From NCBI GenBank assembly GCA_018713605.1, contig DVOM01000021.1, positions 1-33,908 of the forward strand: DNA of 33,908 bases. The letters are read 5' to 3'. A program made the position numbers and the translations under genes. This document shows positions 6,627 through 14,533 of this stretch, in pieces. Numbering within the stretch: position 1 is the stretch's first letter; each line of letters begins with the position of its first letter. Source of the stretch: Scatacola_A faecigallinarum (GTDB lineage Bacteria > Pseudomonadota > Alphaproteobacteria > RF32 > CAG-239). The notes below the pieces were generated by a model that was not told where the DNA came from, did no database searches, and was given only the letters and a program-made list of their open reading frames with translations.

Positions 6627-8219
6627 TTACAGTTCCGTCATCTTATACAGGGCCGTCGACCAGCCGGTTTTGCTCAGGGTCTTTTCGCCCAGAAACTCAA
6701 ATCCGTATTTCTCGCCCTCAAGGCGTTCCTTTATCGGTTCGTTGACAATAATCTCATTATCGTATGTCTGTTCAAAAACGTCCTGAATAAACGGCGACAA
6801 ATTCGGCTCCTGTTCGGAAGAAAGCGACAAAATGCTGCATTTGTCGGCAATAATCAGATTGGTATTGTTAAGCTGTTCTTCATAAATGGACACATCTTTG
6901 AAAAATTCAACGGCAAAACGCGCGGCATGGTTCAGCTTGGGAAACTCTATCGAAGTAACATAATTGTCTTCGATAACGTTTTCACCGTTGAACTTGGCCG
7001 ACAGGTTGGCGATGATGTTTCGCACTTCGCTTTTGACACGGGTAAAATCATCCCGGTCGCCGGGCTGGTCATTTTCATAAAAACGTACCCGGTTTTCGAT
7101 ACTGACAATACATTTGAGCATAATATCCGGCTCGTGCGCCTCTTCTTTCGCTTCCAGTTTCCGGTTGTCGGCCGCCGCATATTTGTTCAACGCCTCCCAC
7201 TTACTGAACGTTTTTTTCAGAATGTGCGTATCCAACGGACGTTCTGCCAGCAGCTGCGCCATCAGATAAGCGCCGACGCCGGTCAGAAAAACCGCGACCT
7301 TGTTATCCTTATACGTCTTTTTGGCTTCATAGAAGGCTTCGACGTCGCCGATGTCGCCGTCAAGAATGCTGAACGCTTCGTGCAGCATTGAATTGGCGTG
7401 GGTTATGCTCAGACCGTTGTAACGCGAAAGTTCCAGCACGCCGCCGTAAATTATCAGTTTGACGCCCAGGCGGTTGAAGTTGTCGGCAATGTTGATTTCG
7501 CCGTCGAGATTTGAAATTATCTGGCTCATATAATCTACAATACTGCGCTTGAATTCGGCAGGCGCCTCGGGAAAAGCGGGCGCCAACGTCGGCTCATAAC
7601 CGTCATTAAGGTTGTAGTTCTGGATAATGGCGTCAGCCTTGTCAAAAAACTTCTTCTCATGGATGATTTTTTTGCGGCGAACCTTGCGGGACGAAAAGAC
7701 GTACCAAGGCACCTTACGCAAGACCAGCGGCACAGCCAGCAGCAGGAACAATGCAAAAAACGTTACAAACATAACGGTATGCGTCAGTTCTTCGGGAACG
7801 GTTATTTCAATAACCGGAATCAGCAACGTTACCAGAATATTGGCCGAAATCAGGCAGAAAACAATAATGGCAACCAATTTGAAAACGGCGGTAATCACAT
7901 TCTGGCCGTTAGAAGCGCCGGCCGGTTCCTGGGTTTCGATGTTATATTCGCCGCGCGTCGGCGCCAAACCGCCTTTCAGCGAATAGTCGGAACCGCTCTT
8001 GTCCTTCTTGCCCGCCAAACTGACATATTCCACCGTTTCAACGTAGGAATTGTCCTGCACGTCAAAGTCTTCCTTAAGAATTTTGACGGCAATTTTTTCG
8101 GCTTCGCGTTCTTTGGCTATACGCATGGCGTCATAACGCTGGTCGCTGGAAAAACGATCTTCAAGTTTCCAGCCGTCACCCCGGTCCGTATAAACTTCGT
8201 AATGCGATATTTTGACCAT
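6627..8219 (-). CDS. Membrane protein with degenerate class III cyclase-like C-terminus
   Basis: The 530-residue protein has a soluble N-terminal module (residues 5-68: HYEVYTDRGDGWKLEDRF, then ETVEYVSL), two membrane helices (~108-136 and ~147-167), and a large cytoplasmic part. The last ~150 residues recall the adenylate/guanylate cyclase homology domain: LNHAARFAVEFFKD, a conserved-looking IIVNEPIKERL, and the closing FEFLGEKTLSKTGWSTALYKM, which matches the lGe..lkG...lYev end of such domains. The metal-binding aspartates and the substrate-specifying residues of active cyclases are not evident, so it is probably catalytically inactive or very divergent. It starts only 21 bp after the rpmE terminator, with a weak ribosome site (GAGATGG). 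Confidence 0.6.
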   Translation of the reverse strand: MVKISHYEVYTDRGDGWKLEDRFSSDQRYDAMRIAKEREAEKIAVKILKEDFDVQDNSYVETVEYVSLAGKKDKSGSDYSLKGGLAPTRGEYNIETQEPAGASNGQNVITAVFKLVAIIVFCLISANILVTLLIPVIEITVPEELTHTVMFVTFFALFLLLAVPLVLRKVPWYVFSSRKVRRKKIIHEKKFFDKADAIIQNYNLNDGYEPTLAPAFPEAPAEFKRSIVDYMSQIISNLDGEINIADNFNRLGVKLIIYGGVLELSRYNGLSITHANSMLHEAFSILDGDIGDVEAFYEAKKTYKDNKVAVFLTGVGAYLMAQLLAERPLDTHILKKTFSKWEALNKYAAADNRKLEAKEEAHEPDIMLKCIVSIENRVRFYENDQPGDRDDFTRVKSEVRNIIANLSAKFNGENVIEDNYVTSIEFPKLNHAARFAVEFFKDVSIYEEQLNNTNLIIADKCSILSLSSEQEPNLSPFIQDVFEQTYDNEIIVNEPIKERLEGEKYGFEFLGEKTLSKTGWSTALYKMTEL

Positions 8220-8240
8220 TAAACCATCTCATCAAGACAT

Positions 8241-8275
8241 AAAAAAACCTGCATTCAGTATAGAAAATGCAGGTT
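8241..8275 (-). terminator. Intrinsic terminator of rpmE
   Basis: The stem AACCTGCATT/AATGCAGGTT (8246-8255 with 8266-8275) has a 10-base loop. On the minus strand it is followed by TTTTTTT. It lies 24 bp after the rpmE stop. Confidence 0.85.
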
Positions 8276-8299
8276 AACAAAGATTAAACCTTTGCGAAA

Positions 8300-8539
8300 T
8301 TATTTTACAGAAGTATCGGGTTTCAGACCAAAAGCACCAAACTTGCTGTTGAACTTGGAAACCTGTCCGCCGCTGTCTACCATGCGGTGAACACCGGTCC
8401 AAGCCGGATGAGATTTCGGGTCAAGTTCCAGAGTCATCTTGTCACCGGCCTTGCCCCAGGTCGATCTGGTTTTGAATTCTGTGCCATCTGTCATCACATA
8501 TGTAATCTCGTGATAATCAGGATGAATACCTTTTTTCAT
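8300..8539 (-). CDS. rpmE: 50S ribosomal protein L31
   Basis: The 79-residue protein has the L31 signature: MKKGIHPDYHEI, VMTDGTEFKTRSTWGK, then DPKSHPAWTG and FNSKFGAFG. It has no cysteine, so it is the zinc-free form usual in alphaproteobacteria. It binds 23S/5S rRNA at the central protuberance and bridges to the small subunit. Start ATG has GGAG 9 bases upstream. It has its own promoter and terminator. Confidence 0.95.
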   Translation of the reverse strand: MKKGIHPDYHEITYVMTDGTEFKTRSTWGKAGDKMTLELDPKSHPAWTGVHRMVDSGGQVSKFNSKFGAFGLKPDTSVK

Positions 8540-8585
8540 CTTATTTTCTCCAAAAACTTAATTTATGACATGTAAATTTAGTGCT

Positions 8586-8614
8586 CTTATACATTAGAGT
8601 TACGAATTAGGCAA
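8586..8614 (-). promoter_or_regulatory. Sigma-70-type promoter for rpmE
   Basis: On the minus strand TTGCCT (8614-8609), a 17-bp spacer and TATAAG (8591-8586) lie about 45 bp upstream of the rpmE start codon. Confidence 0.6.
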
Positions 8615-8641
8615 GCATTAATTTACATAATTTTAATTTTT

Positions 8642-9649
8642 TTATTTGATTTCGTCAATTTCAACAACATTGCCGCGGGCGGCGTCATCGGTAATGTTAA
8701 TGACCTTGATGCTGAAATTCTTATATCCTTTGGCCAAAAGATACGAGCGAATTTCAATCGCACGGTTCAGGCTCTGTCTTTTTTTGCGGAAAACATCCTG
8801 ACCGTTGTCATAATTATAGGCCATGATGGCGATTTTGTTGGCGCCGGCATTGTCAAAAGAAGCGATAATCGCGTCGATTTTTTTCTTGCTGAGTTCGTCC
8901 AATTCGGAAGAACCTTCGGCAAAAACAATCTCTCTTTTGACTTTTTCGGCATCGGCCACAGGCTTGGCTGCAAACGCACCGCTTACCGGCACCAGAGGTT
9001 CAGCCTTTTTTTCGGCAGCAGCCGGCACTTCGCCGACGGGCTGATTTTCATCAGATTCGGCCTTTACGGGAACAACCGGCGCGGGAGAAACCTTTTCGGC
9101 CGGCGCAGGCTCTTCGGTTTTGAAAGGCGCTTTGCCGGCAGAGGGAACGTCGGCGACAAACTCACGCCTGGCCGGCGCGGACGTCAGTTCTACGGCAGGA
9201 GCCGCAGCCTTTTCCTTAGCTTCGTTCTTTACGGTTTTGTTTCCGACCGGCGTATCTTTGGCCGGTTCGGCGACGGCCGGTTTGTTTTCAACGGCGGGAT
9301 TTGCCTTTTCCCGAACGGGCTGAATGTCGGCCGGCTTGGCGGGAATGGCTATCTTTTCCTCTTTTTCAACAACCTTAACCTGCTTAATCTTCAGTTTCTG
9401 TTTGTTTTTTCGAGCCGACGTCTCGGCTTTGGGCGCTTTGGGTGCACTTTTCTTAACCACGGGGAATTGCGGCGTGTTTCTGATTACGGGAAAGAGAGGT
9501 TCAGGACGGCCGTAAGCCGAAGGGACGCTGCCGCCTCCGATTTCGTTTAATACCGAAAGGTCGACATAAACATCATCGGCTGCGCAGGCTTTTTCCGCGG
9601 ACCAGCCGCAGAACAAACCGCATAAAGCCAGAACCATAATCTTACGCAT
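8642..9649 (-). CDS. OmpA/MotB-like C-terminal domain protein with Pro/Ala/Lys-rich linker
   Basis: The ~335-residue protein starts at an ATG preceded by GGGGAAGAGCA (an in-frame upstream codon at 9667 has no such site). It has a signal peptide (MRKIMVLALCGLFCGW, ending ACA). Residues ~60-235 are a low-complexity Pro/Ala/Lys/Glu linker able to span the periplasm. Residues ~240-335 resemble the OmpA C-terminal fold: REIVFAEGSSELDE, KIAIMAYN, and RQSLNRAIEIRSYLLAKGYKN, which matches the LSxxRAxxVxxyL helix that binds peptidoglycan. It probably anchors an envelope component to the cell wall. It is last of the thiE-like/efp/suhB-like operon, 20 bp after the suhB-like gene. Confidence 0.75.
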   Translation of the reverse strand: MRKIMVLALCGLFCGWSAEKACAADDVYVDLSVLNEIGGGSVPSAYGRPEPLFPVIRNTPQFPVVKKSAPKAPKAETSARKNKQKLKIKQVKVVEKEEKIAIPAKPADIQPVREKANPAVENKPAVAEPAKDTPVGNKTVKNEAKEKAAAPAVELTSAPARREFVADVPSAGKAPFKTEEPAPAEKVSPAPVVPVKAESDENQPVGEVPAAAEKKAEPLVPVSGAFAAKPVADAEKVKREIVFAEGSSELDELSKKKIDAIIASFDNAGANKIAIMAYNYDNGQDVFRKKRQSLNRAIEIRSYLLAKGYKNFSIKVINITDDAARGNVVEIDEIK

Positions 9650-9669
9650 TGCTCTTCCCCATATCAAAA

Positions 9670-10473
9670 TTATTTGTGTACCAACTCATAGACCTTTTTG
9701 GACAGTTCGGCATTGGTGGCAATCAGATTGCCGCTTTCGAGCACCAGACTGAGGTTCTCGGTGCGGATATCCTTCTGATTCATATCCAACACGTATCCGC
9801 CGGCTTCCTTAACCAGAAGCAGACCGGCGGCAATTTCCGAAAACTTGTTGCCAAGGCTGACGGTTGCATCAAGCCTGCCGGCGGCAACACAAGCCAAATC
9901 CAAAGACACGGCGCCCAGAACCCGGACATTGTCAACGGCTCTGACAACGGAGTCATGGAGCTTAATATATTCCGCAACGTCGGATTTGTAACTGACCAAA
10001 GTCGAAATAAGCGCTTCCGAAAGTTCCCGGCGGGCAGAAACGCGCAGCCTTTCGTGATTGCGGAAACCTTCCTTATAGGCGCCTTTGCCTTTCTCGGCAA
10101 AAAACAGTTCATCCGAAGCCGGGTTGTAAACGATTGCGGCGGTAACGGCGCCGTTTTCGAAAACGGCGACCGAAATGGCAAACTGCGGAATGCCGTGGGC
10201 AAAATTGTTCAAGCCGTCAATCGGCGCAACAACAAAACATGAGCCTTTCGGCTTGGGCTGTCCGTCAACGGCAATCGGAAAATCGGGCTTAATGCGTCCC
10301 AGTTCGGTACGCAGGGCACGGTCTACTTTTCCGTAAGCCGAAACGACAAAATCCTTGTAGCTTTTGACCGAAGACTGAAGCCGTTCAATCTCGCTGAAAT
10401 CCCGATTGAGCGGGCTGGCCGCCTTTTTGACGGCATTAATCAGCAGGGTCATGAAAGGGGAAAGGTAAGACAT
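9670..10473 (-). CDS. SuhB-like inositol monophosphatase family protein, active site degenerate
   Basis: The 267-residue protein has the overall family pattern (APIDGLNNFAHGIPQFAISVAV, then AIVYNPASDELFFAEKGKGA and KFSEIAAGLLLVKEAGGYV). The three metal-binding motifs are altered. The GEE segment before the core is missing, replaced by FPIAVDGQPKP. DPxDGT reads A83-P-I-D86-G-L88, losing the first Asp and the Thr. The W-D pair before AAG reads S212-E213. Classical members hydrolyse inositol-1-phosphate with Mg2+, and activity here is doubtful. E. coli SuhB also acts as an rRNA antitermination partner independently of catalysis, so a scaffold role is possible. Its start lies 1 bp after the efp stop, indicating tight coupling. 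Confidence 0.8.
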   Translation of the reverse strand: MSYLSPFMTLLINAVKKAASPLNRDFSEIERLQSSVKSYKDFVVSAYGKVDRALRTELGRIKPDFPIAVDGQPKPKGSCFVVAPIDGLNNFAHGIPQFAISVAVFENGAVTAAIVYNPASDELFFAEKGKGAYKEGFRNHERLRVSARRELSEALISTLVSYKSDVAEYIKLHDSVVRAVDNVRVLGAVSLDLACVAAGRLDATVSLGNKFSEIAAGLLLVKEAGGYVLDMNQKDIRTENLSLVLESGNLIATNAELSKKVYELVHK

Positions 10474-10474
10474 G

Positions 10475-11038
10475 CTATTTTGCTCTCTCTACATAGGTGG
10501 CTTCGGCAGTGCCGACAACGATTTTGTCACCGGTGTTGATAAACGGCGGAACCATGCAGCGGACACCGTTGTCCAAAATGGCAGGCTTGTAGGAAGAAGC
10601 CGCCGTCTGGCCTTTGACGACCGGTTCGGTTTCCACAACTTCACAGGTTACCTGCAACGGCAACTCGACCGAAATCGGCTTGCCTTCAATGAAATCGACA
10701 TGAACAGCCATGCCGTCGGTCATAAACGGGCGGGAATCGCCCAGAATGTCGGCAGGCATGGTAAACTGATCAAAAGTTTCGCTTTCCATGAAAGTCAGAC
10801 CGTTGTGGTCTTCAAACAGAAACTGGCAGTCTCTTTCCTCAACCATCAGCTTTTCGACGCTGTCTTCGGTTCTGAAACGTTCGTTGGTTTTGGTTCCCTC
10901 TTCAACCGACTTCAGCTCGACCTGCATAAAGGCGCCGCCCTTGCCCGGTTTGATGTGCATGGCTTTGACGACGGTCCAGGGTTTGCCCTTGTACTCGATT
11001 ACCCAGCCAATTCTGATTGCTCCTGCTAACTGTTTCAT
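10475..11038 (-). CDS. efp: Translation elongation factor P
   Basis: The 187-residue protein has the three beta-barrel domains of EF-P: an N-terminal KOW-like domain, then OB domains with the conserved ending TGDKIVVGTAEATYVERAK. The tip loop reads IKPGKGGAF, with Lys33 at the position modified by beta-lysylation (EpmA/EpmB) in many bacteria. It is therefore not the arginine/rhamnose type. EF-P relieves ribosome stalling at polyproline stretches. The window holds such clients, for example the Pro-rich linkers of the OmpA-like and FliH proteins. Start ATG has GGAG upstream. The gene sits between a ThiE-like and a SuhB-like gene. Confidence 0.95.
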   Translation of the reverse strand: MKQLAGAIRIGWVIEYKGKPWTVVKAMHIKPGKGGAFMQVELKSVEEGTKTNERFRTEDSVEKLMVEERDCQFLFEDHNGLTFMESETFDQFTMPADILGDSRPFMTDGMAVHVDFIEGKPISVELPLQVTCEVVETEPVVKGQTAASSYKPAILDNGVRCMVPPFINTGDKIVVGTAEATYVERAK

Positions 11039-11082
11039 ATTTTTTCTCCGTATTTACAATTTTCAAAATGATTAAGGGCAAG

Positions 11083-11628
11083 TTAATCTAAACTTTGCTT
11101 TTTAGCAACAAGAATCTTATAGAATCTGTCATTTAAAATGACAATGTCGGCAGCAATAGAGCGAAAATCCACCCCTTCCTCCCGGCAGAAAACCGCCGAC
11201 TGAATCAGAAAAAGCTCGGAATACCACTGCACCAATTCGCGAATTTTTTCCAAACCGTCCCGCCAGGCCTGAAAGATGATGAAGTCCGGCTCGCATTCGC
11301 CGGCCAGCATCGCCTCATGACGACGGCCCCTGACAATCAGTCCGGCAACCTTGTCTTTGCCGGCCGTTTTGACGGCACGGTCAAAATCGGCTTTGATTTT
11401 TTCCGATGCGGAAACGTCCAGCACAAAACCGTCCAGCCCCAAATCATGGCACAGCGCCGACGCATCTCCGCCACCGGCCAGAACCAGCTTGCCGGCCGCA
11501 GCCGCCCGACGGGCGAAACCGGCCGCAAAACCACGGTCCAGACTTGAGGTTATGAGATAACATTCGAGCGCAGGATCTTGAATCAGCGCTTCATTTTCTT
11601 CGGTAATCTCGACAATAAACTTTTGCAT
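11083..11628 (-). CDS. ThiE-like TIM-barrel protein, probably not a functional TMP synthase
   Basis: The 181-residue protein follows the shortened thiamine-phosphate-synthase-like family found near efp in alphaproteobacteria: CYLITSS at strand 1, LVLAGGG, GLDGFVLDVS (aligned to GADGVHL), then GLIVRGRRHEAMLAGE (aligned to GxSxH...A...GADY) and DFIIFQAW. The pyrophosphate-binding signatures of true ThiE (GQxD, vGxGP, final GG) are not seen, and the end is unrelated. Function is unknown. It lies 44 bp upstream of efp on the same strand, and heads the operon. No clear ribosome site precedes the ATG. Confidence 0.6.
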   Translation of the reverse strand: MQKFIVEITEENEALIQDPALECYLITSSLDRGFAAGFARRAAAAGKLVLAGGGDASALCHDLGLDGFVLDVSASEKIKADFDRAVKTAGKDKVAGLIVRGRRHEAMLAGECEPDFIIFQAWRDGLEKIRELVQWYSELFLIQSAVFCREEGVDFRSIAADIVILNDRFYKILVAKKQSLD

Positions 11629-11643
11629 AATTCGGTTTGCCGC

Positions 11644-11671
11644 TTGTAATTATTTTTTAAGACTATAATAT
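11644..11671 (+). promoter_or_regulatory. Promoter for the zapA operon
   Basis: TTGTAA (11644-11649), a 16-bp spacer and TAATAT (11666-11671) lie about 50 bp upstream of the first gene. An overlapping TATAAT at 11664-11669 would give a 14-bp spacer. Confidence 0.45.
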
Positions 11672-11720
11672 GCAGTCACTATACTTAAAGAATCTTTGAA
11701 AAGAAAGAGAAATTTTGAAC

Positions 11721-11990
11721 ATGGACGCCAAGAATTCCGAAATGACAAAGACTGCCGACGCGATCGCCGCCCTGACCGAAGCGCTTGCCGCGCTCGGCGC
11801 CGCCGTTGCGGCAAAAAAGGAAGAGCTCGCCGCGACAGCGAAACAGCAGGCAGAAGAAATCGCAAAAAAAGAAACAAAACTTGCCCTGCTTAAAGACAGT
11901 TCGACCAAAGTCATCGGACAGATTGACGGCATCATCGGCAAACTAGACAACATACTGGAAAACAATGGCTCAGGTAACGATAACAATTAA
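11721..11990 (+). CDS. Small coiled-coil protein upstream of zapA
   Basis: The ~89-residue protein is Ala/Glu/Lys-rich and almost wholly helical, with heptad-like spacing (IAALTEALAALGAAVAAKKE, then LALLKDSSTKVIGQIDGIIG). Similar short coiled-coil proteins precede zapA in other alphaproteobacteria. A role as a partner of ZapA or the division ring is inference. I use the ATG at 11721. The in-frame TTG at 11715 is less likely. Its end overlaps the zapA start by 26 bp, so translation is probably coupled. Confidence 0.7.
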   Translation: MDAKNSEMTKTADAIAALTEALAALGAAVAAKKEELAATAKQQAEEIAKKETKLALLKDSSTKVIGQIDGIIGKLDNILENNGSGNDNN

Positions 11991-12303
11991 TTCCCGCGAA
12001 TATGCCGTCGCCTGCGAAGACGGACAGGAAGTACGCATACTGCAGCTGGCCCGCATGCTGGACGAAAAGGCAAAAATGCTGACCCAAGCCAGCGGTCAGG
12101 TTAATGAAAATATGCTGCTGGCCATGGTCGGCCTGCTGCTGGCCGACGAACTGACCGAACTGCGCAAAGGAAATCCCGCCGCTGCGACGCCAAATGCGGA
12201 CAACAGACAGCGAATCCTTGAAATCGACAGGGTTACAGCCGAGGCTCTGGATAAGATTGCCGCCGAAATAAATTCTGTTGCAAAACAAATCGAATCATTG
12301 TAA
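11965..12303 (+). CDS. zapA: Cell division protein ZapA
   Basis: The 112-residue protein has the ZapA pattern: an N-terminal strand-loop head (VTITINSREYAVACEDGQE), LARMLDEKAKML, then the helix NENMLLAMVGLLLADEL, and a coiled-coil tail. ZapA tetramers bundle FtsZ filaments at midcell. The gene order small coiled-coil, zapA, 6S RNA is a recurring alphaproteobacterial arrangement that supports the call. Confidence 0.92.
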   Translation: MAQVTITINSREYAVACEDGQEVRILQLARMLDEKAKMLTQASGQVNENMLLAMVGLLLADELTELRKGNPAAATPNADNRQRILEIDRVTAEALDKIAAEINSVAKQIESL

Positions 12304-12311
12304 GCTATTCG

Positions 12312-12478
12312 CATAGGAGGAGAGCTGTCCGGTACGTAGTTTCCGCAGATCTTCCGAGCCAACATTTTTATTAAGGGAACTGTCACTGACTAAACCGTGG
12401 TTTAATTATATGGTGCCCACTTTGTGAGAAGCGGTTCGATAAGAATGTCCCATACGGCTGAGACGGCCCCTCCATTTT
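12312..12478 (+). ncRNA. ssrS: 6S RNA
   Basis: This non-coding stretch starts right after zapA, the usual place for 6S RNA. Its ends pair: GGAGG (12316-12320) with CCTCC (12469-12473) and GCTGTC (12324-12329) with GACGGC (12462-12467). An inner stem joins CGAGCC (12355-12360) to GGTTCG, with an open middle as expected for the promoter-mimicking bubble. Length is about 160 nt. 6S RNA binds sigma-70 RNA polymerase in stationary phase. Exact ends are estimates. Confidence 0.75.
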
Positions 12479-12481
12479 TTG

Positions 12482-12502
12482 AAATCCCCGACCGGGGTTT
12501 TT
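12482..12502 (+). terminator. Terminator after 6S RNA
   Basis: CCCC (12486-12489) and GGGG (12494-12497) close a GACC loop, followed by five Ts. Confidence 0.65.
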
Positions 12503-12532
12503 GTGTTTTAAATATTTGAGGAAGCCGGGTCA

Positions 12533-13315
12533 GTGAAAATCATTTATTGCGGCGACGTGGTCGGCAGATCCGGCCGCGAAGCGGTCTTGAACAATCTGGA
12601 AAAATTGCGGGAAAACTACAAACCGGACGTTATCGTCGTCAATGTCGAAAACGCGGCGCACGGTTTCGGCGTTACTCCGGGAATCTGCCGCGATTTTTTA
12701 AATAATGGCGTCAACATGCTGGTTACCGGCAATCACGTCTGGCAGCAACGCGAGCTTATTCCCTTTCTGAACGAAAGCAAACAAATCGTCCGGCCGCTTA
12801 ACTATCCGGAAGCTCTGCCCGGCCGCGGCGCGGCGGAAATCGAGCTTCCGAACGGCAAAAAGCTTCTGGTGGTTCAGCTGCTGGGGCGGCTGTTTATGGA
12901 AGCCGTCGACTGTCCGGCACAAGCGATTGAAAAACTTTTGAAAAACTACACGCTGGGCAGGAACGTTTCTGCCATTCTGGTCGACATGCATGCCGAAGCG
13001 ACTTCCGAAAAACTGGCGATGGGCTATTTTCTGGACGGCAGGGTTTCTGCCGTTGCCGGAACGCATACACATGTGCCGACCGCCGATGCCAGAATTCTGC
13101 CCAAAGGCACCGCCTATATTACCGATGTCGGCATGTGCGGCGATTATGAATCGGTACTTGGGTTTGAGGTTGAGGAACCGGTCAACCGGCTAAACCGCCG
13201 TTATACGGGCGGCAGACTGGTACCATCCAAAGGCCCGGGCACACTGTTCGGCATTGCCGTTGAAACCGACGACGCTACGGGTTTGGCAAAAACAATCGAA
13301 CAAATCAGGATTTAG
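12533..13315 (+). CDS. YmdB/TIGR00282-family metallophosphoesterase
   Basis: The 260-residue protein has the dinuclear metal motifs of this family: GDVVGRSGR at the N-terminus, NVENAAHGFG, TGNHVW, DMHAEATSEK and GTHTHVPTADARILP, plus TDVGMCG. Members hydrolyse cyclic nucleotides or phosphodiesters in the cytoplasm, and Bacillus YmdB affects RNA turnover and development. The role in proteobacteria is unclear. It starts at GTG (12533), supported by GAGGAAG upstream. The fau/ygfA gene that often stands between 6S RNA and this gene is absent. Its end overlaps the convergent glycosyltransferase by 11 bp. Confidence 0.9.
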   Translation: MKIIYCGDVVGRSGREAVLNNLEKLRENYKPDVIVVNVENAAHGFGVTPGICRDFLNNGVNMLVTGNHVWQQRELIPFLNESKQIVRPLNYPEALPGRGAAEIELPNGKKLLVVQLLGRLFMEAVDCPAQAIEKLLKNYTLGRNVSAILVDMHAEATSEKLAMGYFLDGRVSAVAGTHTHVPTADARILPKGTAYITDVGMCGDYESVLGFEVEEPVNRLNRRYTGGRLVPSKGPGTLFGIAVETDDATGLAKTIEQIRI

Positions 13316-14531
13316 GGCCGGCAATGTAATCGCAGATGCCGTCAAAACATTTTTCCCAGGTAAACTCCCGAACGGTCGCCAATCCGGCTTTGCTGATTTT
13401 CTCAAGCTTATCGGGATTGTTTATCAATTCGACAATCTTTGCCGCGGCAAGCGACGGAAACGCCGGACAAAGAACCGCGTTTTCTCCGTCTTTGAGGAAA
13501 TCGGACACGCCGGGCTGATTGTTTGCGACCAGACCAAGGCCGGAAGCCATGTATTCAAGATGCTGGTAGGTATAAGTCGGCGTACTGATGAAAGCGACGC
13601 CGATATCCGCGTCACGATAGATTTCGGCCAAGCGGTTCATATCGCTGAAGACTCCCAAATTGACAACGACGCCGTCCAAAGCATACCGTGACGGTTCATA
13701 ATCTTCGCCGACGGAATAAATTTCCACACGCTTCCCAAGTTCCGCCTTTACCTTCTTAAATATTTCCGCCAGAAGTTCAAAATCGTTGCGGGGCGTTGAC
13801 GGCCGCCCGTAAAAAACAATTTTGTAAACGTCTTTCCGATATGTTTTGTCCGGCCGCGGATAATAAAGCCGATGATTGACGCCGGCCTGGTAGCAGTAAA
13901 CGGCCCGGTTCCCGTAAGAACGATACAGGCTGGCCAAAGCCGAGGAATTGGCCAGACCGATAAAACCGAATCTGTAGCTTTCTTCCGTAACGGCATAAGT
14001 TGATCCGGCCTGACTGAAACAGGGTTCAAAATCCTGAAGAAGATAGTATTTCTGCCGACATTTTCTGAACTTGGCCAGAGGAAAAGCGGTCAACCACCAG
14101 TTGCACAACGCGATATCAACTTCGGGATAATCATCAAAATTATCCGAATAGGGAATAATTTCAAAGTTCAGCAAAGGAAACTCCCGGCGCATGTTTTCTT
14201 TCAGCGTTTCCTGGAGCTTTAAGTTTTTAGGCGACTGCTTGTAGCGGGGATAAAAACAAATATAATTTTTCAATCCCCAGCGGGCGGACATGGATTCCAT
14301 CTGCGTGATAATCGTCCGCAGGCCGCCGCCATTCAATCCGTAAGGAAAAGCCATAAAGACTAAAGCGCTTTGCGGCGGATTCTGCCATGTCAGCGAGTAA
14401 GAGGCTGCCGTCAGCTTCCGGTTGGCCAACAAATCATCTTCGCCAAGAATATCCGTCAGACGAAATTCGTTAGGAACAGCATAAGCATTCGAGGATTTTT
14501 TTAACGCGGAAAAAATCTTTTTCAAATTCAT
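13305..14531 (-). CDS. WsaF-like family glycosyltransferase (probable rhamnosyltransferase)
   Basis: The ~408-residue protein has a GT-B fold. The N-terminal half has FMAFPYGLNGGGLRT and LLQDFEPCFSQAG with YAVTEESYRFG, hallmarks of the WsaF rhamnosyltransferase-like family. The C-terminal half has the nucleotide-sugar site: VFYGRPSTPRNDFELL, then YEPSRYALDGVVVNLG, and EYMASGLGLVANNQPG with the E-x(7)-like donor-binding pattern. WsaF transfers rhamnose from dTDP-rhamnose, which fits the adjacent rfbD. I chose the ATG at 14531 because AAAAGG lies upstream; a longer start at 14561 would overlap rfbD. It lies 2 bp after the rfbD stop. Confidence 0.8.
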   Translation of the reverse strand: MNLKKIFSALKKSSNAYAVPNEFRLTDILGEDDLLANRKLTAASYSLTWQNPPQSALVFMAFPYGLNGGGLRTIITQMESMSARWGLKNYICFYPRYKQSPKNLKLQETLKENMRREFPLLNFEIIPYSDNFDDYPEVDIALCNWWLTAFPLAKFRKCRQKYYLLQDFEPCFSQAGSTYAVTEESYRFGFIGLANSSALASLYRSYGNRAVYCYQAGVNHRLYYPRPDKTYRKDVYKIVFYGRPSTPRNDFELLAEIFKKVKAELGKRVEIYSVGEDYEPSRYALDGVVVNLGVFSDMNRLAEIYRDADIGVAFISTPTYTYQHLEYMASGLGLVANNQPGVSDFLKDGENAVLCPAFPSLAAAKIVELINNPDKLEKISKAGLATVREFTWEKCFDGICDYIAGPKS

Positions 14532-14533
14532 GT

